Below are positions 6,658 through 11,772 of a stretch of DNA of 11,772 bases, one piece after another; the first letter of the stretch is position 1, and each line of letters opens with the position of its first letter. Both the position numbers and the translations under genes were made by a program. Source of the stretch: an uncultured Gemmatimonadota bacterium. Its GTDB lineage: Bacteria; Gemmatimonadota; Gemmatimonadetes; Gemmatimonadales; GWC2-71-9. The notes under the pieces were generated by a model. It was not told the origin of the DNA and made no database searches. It was given only the letters and a program-made list of their open reading frames with translations. The DNA is taken from assembly GCA_913009915.1 (NCBI GenBank), contig CAJVYZ010000027.1:1-11772 (forward strand). Reading direction: 5' to 3'.

Positions 6658-7868
6658 CACTCGTGATACGCCTCGACGATCACCGCCGCACCTTGGCCAC
6701 CACCGATGCAGGCGCTGCCGATGCCGAACCGGCCACCTGTGCGCCGGAGGGCGTGCAATAGATGCAGGGTGATCCGTGTCCCGCTGGCGGCCAGCGGGTG
6801 CCCGATGGCGATGGCGCCGCCATCCGTGTTGGTCTTGCTGCGATCGAGCTCAAGTTCACGCTCGACCGCAAGGTACTGAGCTGAAAACGCCTCGTTGACT
6901 TCCACGAGGTCCATGTCGTCCAGGGACATGCCCGCCTTGGCCAGTGCCTTGGCGATGGCCGGCGCCGGCCCGATTCCCATGTACTTCGGCTCCACGCCCA
7001 CTATGCCCCAGGACACCAGCCGGCCGATGGGCTTGAGACCGCGCTCGGCGGCGGACGTGTCCGAGGCGATGACTACGGCCGCGCCCCCGTCGCAGATTCC
7101 CGAGGCGTTACCGGCCGTTACCACCCCGTCCTTCTTGAAGTACGCCGGCAACTTGGCCAGGCGTTCGATGGTGGTGTCGGGCCGCATGTGTTCATCGGCG
7201 GCCCAGTCATCCGTTTGCTTGGTCTTGCGGTTCTTGATGGGGACCGGAATGACCTCGGGCTCGAAATGGCCCCCGTCCCACCCCGCCTTGGCGGCTTGCT
7301 GACTGCGGAGGGCGTACTCGTCGACGTCCGTGCGCGGGATGGAGTACTTGTCCGCCAGGTTCTCCGCGGTTTGCGCCATCGAGCAACCGCATTGTGGGTC
7401 ATCGAGTGATTCCCACAACAGGTCCTCGAACGGCACTGCCGGTCCCAGTCGCAGCCCCCACCGGGCTCCCCGCACCACATGCGGTGCCTGGCTCATGGAT
7501 TCGGCGCCGCCGGCAAGCACCGTGGCCGATTCACCCAGGATGATCTGCTGGGCGCCCTGGATGATGGCCTCGAACCCCGATCCGCACAGCCGGTTGACCG
7601 TGACCGCCGGCGTCTCGATGGGGAGACCCGCGTGCAGCCCCACGTGCCGGGCCAGGTAGATCGCGTCGGCCGATGTCTGCAGAGCGTTGCCGAACACTAC
7701 GTGGTCGACGTCACCCGGTTCGACGCCCGCTCGCTCCAAGGCGTACTTCGCTGCTTGGGTACCCAACTCGGTGGCGGTCAGATCCTTGAGGATACCGCCA
7801 AAACTGCCAAATCCCGTCCGGACGCCGGACAGGAATACCACGTCTGTATCGTGACCCTGGGTCTTCAT
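6657..7868 (-). CDS. Thiolase, acetyl-CoA C-acetyltransferase family
   Basis: 403 residues from the ATG at 7868. It joins two acetyl-CoA to acetoacetyl-CoA, or cleaves 3-ketoacyl-CoA in beta-oxidation. The acylated cysteine is Cys95 in NRLCGSGFEAI. Asn325 is in VNEAFSAQYLA, His357 in GGAIAIGHPLAASG and the second catalytic cysteine Cys387 in SACIGGGQG; all are at positions typical of biosynthetic and degradative thiolases. The frame is open upstream to 8027, but those 53 codons cover repeat-like intergenic sequence and show no family similarity. Met54 of that longer frame (MKTQGHDTDVVFLSGVRTGFG) matches the normal thiolase N-terminus. No strong ribosome site stands before it; a GGAG lies 11 bases away. 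The gene is followed by slipin, and a hydroxyacyl-CoA dehydrogenase lies two genes further on. Chain-length specificity is undetermined. Confidence 0.94.
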   Translation of the reverse strand: MKTQGHDTDVVFLSGVRTGFGSFGGILKDLTATELGTQAAKYALERAGVEPGDVDHVVFGNALQTSADAIYLARHVGLHAGLPIETPAVTVNRLCGSGFEAIIQGAQQIILGESATVLAGGAESMSQAPHVVRGARWGLRLGPAVPFEDLLWESLDDPQCGCSMAQTAENLADKYSIPRTDVDEYALRSQQAAKAGWDGGHFEPEVIPVPIKNRKTKQTDDWAADEHMRPDTTIERLAKLPAYFKKDGVVTAGNASGICDGGAAVVIASDTSAAERGLKPIGRLVSWGIVGVEPKYMGIGPAPAIAKALAKAGMSLDDMDLVEVNEAFSAQYLAVERELELDRSKTNTDGGAIAIGHPLAASGTRITLHLLHALRRTGGRFGIGSACIGGGQGAAVIVEAYHE

Positions 7869-7940
7869 GGGAGGTAAGGCTCCATTGGTGACGGATTGCC
7901 GTTGCTGAACCTTGAAATATGGTCGGGTAGGGGGGCGGAG

Positions 7941-8008
7941 ACCAGAAATTGGAAACTGATGGCTGGAAACTGGCTGTTGGCACTGAGGAGCCGGTATTTC
8001 AGGAGCCG
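7941..8008. repeat. Short degenerate repeats with 14-base period between dehydrogenase and thiolase
   Basis: TGGAAACTG occurs at 7950-7958 and 7964-7972, 14 bases apart. AGGAGCCG occurs at 7987-7994 and 8001-8008, also 14 bases apart, the second copy falling inside the last codons of the dehydrogenase. The 130-base gap at 7869-7998 contains no gene I can support, and no clear promoter or terminator. Confidence 0.5.
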
Positions 8009-9048
8009 ACGGCTTCCTCCAGGGCACGGGCTACCTCGGTGGTGCCGGATGCTCCGCCGATGTCCTCCGTCGTCGGTCCCCCGGCTATAACCGTGGTGAC
8101 GGCTTGCTCAAGGCTCCCCGCGGGCCTGGGGTGACCCAGCGCCCGGAGCATCAACGCTCCGGTTAGGACCGCGGCCATCGGGTTGGCCACGTCTTTCCCC
8201 GCCAGGGGTGGCGCCGATCCGTGGACCGGCTCGAACAGGCCGGGCCGTCCCGGGTGGAGGTTGGCGCTGGCAGCCAACCCCAACCCGCCTACCAGCCCGG
8301 CCCCCAAATCCGACAGGATGTCGCCGTACAGGTTGTTGGTCACGATTACCTCGAATCGGCCGGGATCCCGCACCATCTCCATGGCCAAGGCGTCGACATA
8401 GCGGTGCTCCCGTTCCAGGTTCGGAAACCCGGCGCCGATCTCTTCGAACAACTCGCCCCAAATCCGCTGGAAGGGAATGGCGTTGGACTTGTCGCTCATG
8501 GTGATGCGGCGCTTGCCCTCGCGTTGAGCCCACTCGAACGCCGCCCGCAGGATTCGCTCCACCCCCGAGCGGGTGTTGACTTCTTCTGAAACGTGCTCCT
8601 CCGTGGGAGACCCGACCCCTTCCGACCGACCCCGCCCGGTGTATTGGCCTTCGGTGTTCTCGCGGAATATTACCAAGTCGATGCGCGGTGCGTGTTTCAG
8701 CGGCGTGAGTCGTTCGTGCCACAACCGCACCGGCCGAAAGTTGATGTACAAATCGAGCTTGAATCGAAGGCCCAGCAGGATGTCGCGGGCGTGTTCGTTG
8801 TCAGGTACCCGCGGGTCGCCCAGTGCGCCGATAATGATGGCGTCACTCTCGTCGCGCAGCTGCTCGAAAGCGTGATCGGGGAGCGTCTCCCCCGTGGCGA
8901 GGAAGTGGTCGGCCGAGTAAGGCAATCGGGTTGTGGCGAAGGTAATGTCGTTGGCTGCAGCCGCCTTGGCCACGACCGGCCAAGCGGCATCGATCACCTC
9001 CGGGCCGATGCCGTCCCCGGGAATCAGTGCGATCCGATAATCTGGCAT
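7999..9048 (-). CDS. Isocitrate/isopropylmalate/tartrate dehydrogenase family enzyme
   Basis: 349 residues, typical length. These enzymes oxidatively decarboxylate a (2R,3S)-hydroxy acid with NAD(P) and a divalent metal. Visible motifs are IPGDGIGPEV (9-18), LLGLRFKLDLYINFRP (91-106) with the substrate arginines, FRENTEGQYTG (128-138), the catalytic lysine in SDKSNAI (Lys187), the metal-site aspartates in NLYGDILSDLGAG (about 239-251) and PVHGSAPPLAGKDVANP (274-290). The DKSN wording fits isopropylmalate or tartrate-like members better than E. coli isocitrate dehydrogenase. FRENTEG is nearer to NAD-isocitrate or tartrate dehydrogenases. No leuA, leuC or leuD lies nearby, so a leucine role is unsupported and the substrate remains open. 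It follows the zinc-ribbon gene by 21 bases, without a strong ribosome site. Confidence 0.9.
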   Translation of the reverse strand: MPDYRIALIPGDGIGPEVIDAAWPVVAKAAAANDITFATTRLPYSADHFLATGETLPDHAFEQLRDESDAIIIGALGDPRVPDNEHARDILLGLRFKLDLYINFRPVRLWHERLTPLKHAPRIDLVIFRENTEGQYTGRGRSEGVGSPTEEHVSEEVNTRSGVERILRAAFEWAQREGKRRITMSDKSNAIPFQRIWGELFEEIGAGFPNLEREHRYVDALAMEMVRDPGRFEVIVTNNLYGDILSDLGAGLVGGLGLAASANLHPGRPGLFEPVHGSAPPLAGKDVANPMAAVLTGALMLRALGHPRPAGSLEQAVTTVIAGGPTTEDIGGASGTTEVARALEEAVGS

Positions 9049-9069
9049 ACGTTCGACGGAGTCTGCCGG

Positions 9070-9801
9070 CTAGGCGTCGGGGACCGGATGGCCGCAGACG
9101 ATGCAGTGCCGCCAGCCGTAATCGAGTTCCGCGCTACACTGGGCGCACCGAATCACAGTGAGATCCTGGCCACAGTGGGGGCAGAAATTGGCTTGCCGGT
9201 GTGATGGAAGGGATCCGCCGCAATAGGCGCATTGCGGCGCCGGCGTCGCCTCCTCGGTCGTCGTTGGTTCCTCGTCCGGCGATAGTTCGAATGACGACGC
9301 CGGCGCCTCGACCGATGGCTCGGGGTCCGGTTCCGGAATGATGGTGGCCTCCGTTCCAGCGTCGGCGTCCTCGAGATCCGCTCCTGCGGTATCGTCGTCC
9401 CCGTCTCGCGCCGGGGCCGGGGCAGTGTCCGGCGGACGGTAGGCTGACTCCTGCTCCCGATCCGTCATTGATCTGTTGATGGCCTGCTCCTCCAGTCTGA
9501 CCTCGATGTCGCCATACACCTGCAGTAGTCCGAGGTCGGCGTTGATGCCTGCGGCTTCTTCGCTGAACGCCCGGCGGGCGTCCGCGTCGGCCAGGGTGAG
9601 GTAGCCGCCTTCTCCGGCACAGAGCCGGAGGAGCAACATTTCATGGTCCTCACTGCACGCCAACTCCAGGGTGTGCCGCACCGACCGGTACGGCACCAGG
9701 CCGTACTGGATGTCCCGCAACCGATGCGGTTGGTGCAACCGGCTGGGATCGGATGCACGAATTGCGTTTACCAATTCGCGAAACAATCGGTCCAGTTCCA
9801 T
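9070..9801 (-). CDS. Hypothetical protein with C-terminal double zinc ribbon
   Basis: 243 residues. The first 110 form a predicted folded domain of unknown family (LRDIQYGLVPYRSVRHTLEL, then GGYLTLADADARRAFSEEAAGIN). A disordered acidic and proline-rich linker (about 112-190, many Asp, Glu, Pro and Thr) follows. The last 55 residues hold two CxxC pairs twice: Cys191/194 with Cys207/210, and Cys219/222 with Cys233/236. This is a classic double zinc ribbon, likely binding two zinc ions. Such tails occur in many bacterial proteins of regulatory or nucleic-acid/protein-binding roles, so the function is not assigned. The ATG at 9801 is preferred over the GTG three bases upstream because GGAG (9810-9807) lies five bases from the ATG and only two from the GTG. 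It lies 21 bases after the RNase H-like gene. Confidence 0.78.
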   Translation of the reverse strand: MELDRLFRELVNAIRASDPSRLHQPHRLRDIQYGLVPYRSVRHTLELACSEDHEMLLLRLCAGEGGYLTLADADARRAFSEEAAGINADLGLLQVYGDIEVRLEEQAINRSMTDREQESAYRPPDTAPAPARDGDDDTAGADLEDADAGTEATIIPEPDPEPSVEAPASSFELSPDEEPTTTEEATPAPQCAYCGGSLPSHRQANFCPHCGQDLTVIRCAQCSAELDYGWRHCIVCGHPVPDA

Positions 9802-9822
9802 CACGACTCCGGGTGAAGGAAA

Positions 9823-10452
9823 CTATTCTGCGGCCACGAGGGGAATCGGCTTCCCTGCTTGCAGGTAGCGCTCCAGTGCCGCGAACGATTCATCAGGATC
9901 GTAGCCAAGATACTTGCCCGCTTCCTGCTTGGTGACGAACCACTCGGCAAACCCGGAGGCCACTGCACCATTCGAGGTCCGCTGTTCCGTCGCTGCCAAC
10001 ACGGCCAGGTCGTTGGAGTACTCGTTCTTGACGTGCCCGCGGTGGCCACGCACCCAGGTCCACTGAACGTCGTGTCTGGCCGCCGTGCGGTCCAGGCGCT
10101 GCCACAACTCGAGGTTCTGGATGGTGCCACCCTTCCGTCGCCAGTTCCTCGCCTTCCAGTCTGGCACCCACTCGCGCATGCCACGAATGAGGTACTGGGA
10201 GTCCGACACGATGACGACCCGGAAACGATGGCTCTTGCGGGCCAGGACGTCGAGCGTGGCGATGGCTCCTTCCAGCGCCATGCGGTTGTTGGTCGTGTCC
10301 GGGTGGTGCAAATAAATGTCTCGCCGCTCCACCCCGGTAGCCGTTCGCACCTCGATCAGCCCACCGGCGCCCCCCGGGGTTTGTCCCTCGCGGCCATTGC
10401 CGAGACAACTCTCGTCGAGATGCACAACCGCAATTGGGGGAGAGGCCGTCAT
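9823..10452 (-). CDS. RNase HI-like protein with altered active-site positions
   Basis: 209 residues. RNase HI cleaves the RNA strand of RNA-DNA hybrids. The fold is clear from HLDESCLGN (11-19), TTNNRMALEGAIATL (53-67), VSDSQYLIRGMREWV (82-96), NLELWQRLD (113-121) and WTWVRGHRGHVKNEYSNDLA (131-150). Compared with E. coli, Asp10 (Asp13 here), Asp70 (Asp84) and His124 (His137) are kept. The Glu48 position is alanine (NNRMA-L-E, with Glu61 two residues later) and the Asp134 position is asparagine (Asn147, with Asp148 next). The glycine after the first aspartate is Glu14. A C-terminal extension of about 50 residues (FAEWFVTKQEAGKYLGYDPDESFAALERYL) goes beyond E. coli RNase HI. It could be an active variant using shifted carboxylates, or a binding-only protein. 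The start has no strong ribosome site. Confidence 0.88.
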   Translation of the reverse strand: MTASPPIAVVHLDESCLGNGREGQTPGGAGGLIEVRTATGVERRDIYLHHPDTTNNRMALEGAIATLDVLARKSHRFRVVIVSDSQYLIRGMREWVPDWKARNWRRKGGTIQNLELWQRLDRTAARHDVQWTWVRGHRGHVKNEYSNDLAVLAATEQRTSNGAVASGFAEWFVTKQEAGKYLGYDPDESFAALERYLQAGKPIPLVAAE

Positions 10453-10557
10453 CGCGCCGGAACCGGTCAGGTGGTGGTGAGTTGCCTGGAGGGGTGCGTC
10501 GTGTGGTAAAGATAGCCTCGATCCGGTCGGCGAAAAGGCACAAGGCGTCCGTCGGGG

Positions 10558-10779
10558 TTACTCGATGACCTGGAAACTTTCTATGTCGCCGAGCACGAAC
10601 GTCAACGCTTCCCCGGTCATCGGCAACCGTCCGATAAGAGATTCCGTCGAACCCTCCGATCGGACCGCGACCGCGATCACGATGTACTCCGTACCCCGCC
10701 GAACCAGGGATACTCGCTTGCCGCGGCGTGCCGCCGATTCGAGCTGGTCGTAGCGGTCGGCCGACCATCGGATACTCAC
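10558..10779 (-). CDS. Small conserved-looking hypothetical protein coupled to selD
   Basis: 73 residues from a GTG (10779-10777) that overlaps the selD stop as GTGA. The sequence begins VSIRWSADRYDQLESAARRG, continues KRVSLVRRGTEYIVIAVAV and ends LTFVLGDIESFQVIE. It is compact, with a predicted N-terminal helix, a basic strand region and a C-terminal acidic helix, and no cysteines or membrane segment. The frame stays open upstream through selD to 10953, but that part would read arginine- and glycine-rich out-of-frame selD sequence, so the GTG is the sensible start. The function is unknown. Its coupling to selD suggests co-expression, and a link to selenium metabolism is only a possibility. 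The wording VRRGTEYIV and the terminal DIESF suggest a real, constrained small protein. Confidence 0.7.
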   Translation of the reverse strand: MSIRWSADRYDQLESAARRGKRVSLVRRGTEYIVIAVAVRSEGSTESLIGRLPMTGEALTFVLGDIESFQVIE

Positions 10780-11703
10780 TCGGCGAACGGGTAACGACGG
10801 CGAATATCCACGGTACCGGGCGGTCCGTCCACCAGCCGCCCTATTCGCGCCGCGGCGAACGTCCCGGCCTCCGCCAGATCGGCCATCAGTGCATCCACGG
10901 CCCCCGGAGAGACGGCGAGCAGCAAGCCGCCCGAGGTCTGGGCATCGGCACATACCAGGCGCTCGGCCTCGTCGATGTCTTGCCAGGTAACTTGATCCGC
11001 CGCCAGCAGATTGCGCCGGGTGCCCCCGGGCACGACCCCCTCGGCGGCCAGGGCGACGACGTTGGCCATCACCGGGAGGTTCTGGTACCCGATCTCCGCC
11101 GCCAAGCCGCTTTGTTCGAGGATATTGCCCAGGTGGCCCAGTAGCCCGAATCCCGTCACGTCAGTTGCCGCGCGGACGCCATGTGCCACGGCGACACGCG
11201 ACGCCCCAGCGTTGAGGGCGCGCATGACCTCGGTTGCCTCGGCCAGCTCCGCCTCGTCGAGGCGGCCCTGCTTGAGCGCCGTCGTCAGGATGCCGGTGCC
11301 GAGAGGCTTGGTCAGGATCAGTTCGTCGCCTGAGCGGCCGGCGGCGGTCGTCATCATCCGGTCAGGATGTACTTCGCCGATGACAGCCAGGCCGTATTTC
11401 GGCTCCGGGTCGTCGACCGAGTGTCCACCCAGGATCAGACAGCCCGCCTCGCTCGCAACTGCGGCGGCACCGTCCAGCACCTCGCCCAACATGCTGAATG
11501 GCAGCGTCTCGCGCGGCCAGCCCACCAGGTTCAGCGCGAACAGCGGCGTCCCCCCCATGGCGTAGACGTCGCTCAGCGCATTGGCGCAGGCGATGGCGCC
11601 CCAGGCGAAGGGGTCGTCGACGATGGGCGTGAAGAAGTCGGTTGTGGCTACCAGGGCGCGATCGTCGGATATGCGAAAGACGGCGGCATCGTCTCGCGAT
11701 CCA
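10776..11703 (-). CDS. selD: Selenide, water dikinase (selenophosphate synthase), 5' end missing
   Basis: SelD makes selenophosphate from selenide and ATP, the selenium donor for selenocysteine and 2-selenouridine in tRNA. The frame is open from the adapter boundary to the TGA at 10776, about 308 residues; the family is usually about 345. Motifs match E. coli SelD: DDAAVFR near the start, TTDFFTPIVDDPF, ALSDVYAMGGTPLFALNLVGWP, LGGHSVDDPEPKYGLAVIGEV, LTKPLGTGILTTA, ATDVTGFGLLGHL, VPGGTRRN and CADAQTSGGLLLAV. The N-terminal 40-45 residues, containing the catalytic Cys or Sec and the nearby essential Lys, are missing because the sequence turns into adapter at 11704. Whether this SelD uses Cys or Sec therefore cannot be told. 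A start at the ATG at 11558 would discard conserved ATP-site sequence and is not believable. Confidence 0.95.
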
Positions 11704-11772
11704 AGATCGGAAGAGTGCCGTGTAGGGAAAGAGTGTAGAGCTCGGGGGTGGCCGTATCATTAAAAAAAAAAA
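11704..11772. other. Illumina TruSeq adapter remnant plus poly-A, not genomic
   Basis: Bases 11704-11761 align over 58 positions to the reverse complement of the TruSeq universal adapter as I remember it (starting AGATCGGAAGAG, ending GCCGTATCATT), with about five mismatches. Eleven A residues follow at 11762-11772. On the minus strand it translates to an open frame containing STLFPYTALFRS, a peptide typical of adapter contamination in databases. It should be trimmed. Confidence 0.96.

Noticed and set aside
7869..8027. 53-codon N-terminal extension of the thiolase
   Set aside because: It covers repeat-like intergenic DNA and the end of the dehydrogenase gene, shows no family similarity, and Met54 is the normal thiolase N-terminus.
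10453..10557. Small gene or RNA in the 105-base gap between RNase H and the selD-linked protein
   Set aside because: No frame with a ribosome site and no stable hairpin or T-tract was seen. A short LCLFADRIEAIF-like translation belongs to the shadow frame.
9893..10768. 291-residue minus-strand frame overlapping RNase H and the small selD-linked protein
   Set aside because: It overlaps two better-supported genes in another frame and its composition (Arg, Gly, Pro rich) is typical of a GC-rich shadow frame.
11362..11760. Open frame on the minus strand starting MIRPPPSSTLFPYTALFRS
   Set aside because: Its first 19 residues are translated sequencing adapter and the rest is out-of-frame selD.

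Overview
The window is an assembled contig fragment, probably from an uncultivated environmental bacterium. It is GC-rich and gene-dense, and every gene I can support is on the minus strand. Transcription therefore runs from the right edge (selD) to the left edge (thyA). Gene content (squalene-synthase-like enzyme, slipin, thiolase, SelD, several compact hypothetical proteins) and intergenic repeat style fit a soil or sediment lineage such as Gemmatimonadota. That placement is inference, not proof. Both ends look artificial. Bases 11704-11772 match a degraded Illumina TruSeq adapter plus poly-A, and bases 1-145 are an AT-richer segment (about 40% GC) joined abruptly to thyA.

Layout in transcription order. 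selD is truncated at its 5' end by the adapter and overlaps a 73-residue protein of unknown function by four bases (GTGA). A 105-base gap with no supported feature follows. Next come an RNase HI-like protein with altered catalytic positions, a protein with a C-terminal double zinc ribbon, and an isocitrate/isopropylmalate dehydrogenase family enzyme. A 130-base gap holds a short repeat. The next block is thiolase, slipin, a two-TM-segment membrane protein and 3-hydroxyacyl-CoA dehydrogenase, with gaps of 9, 0 and 23 bases. Then comes a small putative lipoprotein whose first codons lie in a perfect 24-base inverted repeat. The last block is a squalene/phytoene-synthase family enzyme, a GlcD-like FAD oxidoreductase (ATGA overlap) and thyA (2-base gap).

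Functionally, the thiolase and 3-hydroxyacyl-CoA dehydrogenase can serve beta-oxidation or acetoacetyl-CoA/hydroxybutyryl-CoA metabolism. The slipin and its adjoining membrane protein probably form a membrane-associated pair. The squalene-synthase-like enzyme condenses prenyl diphosphates. The GlcD-like protein oxidises a 2-hydroxy acid, ThyA makes dTMP, and SelD makes selenophosphate. This is mostly housekeeping and central metabolism. I see no phage, CRISPR, IS element, tRNA or rRNA, and no convincing new multi-gene system. The most interesting points are the RNase H active-site variation, the repeat at the lipoprotein start, the slipin/membrane pair without NfeD, and the two contig-end artefacts.
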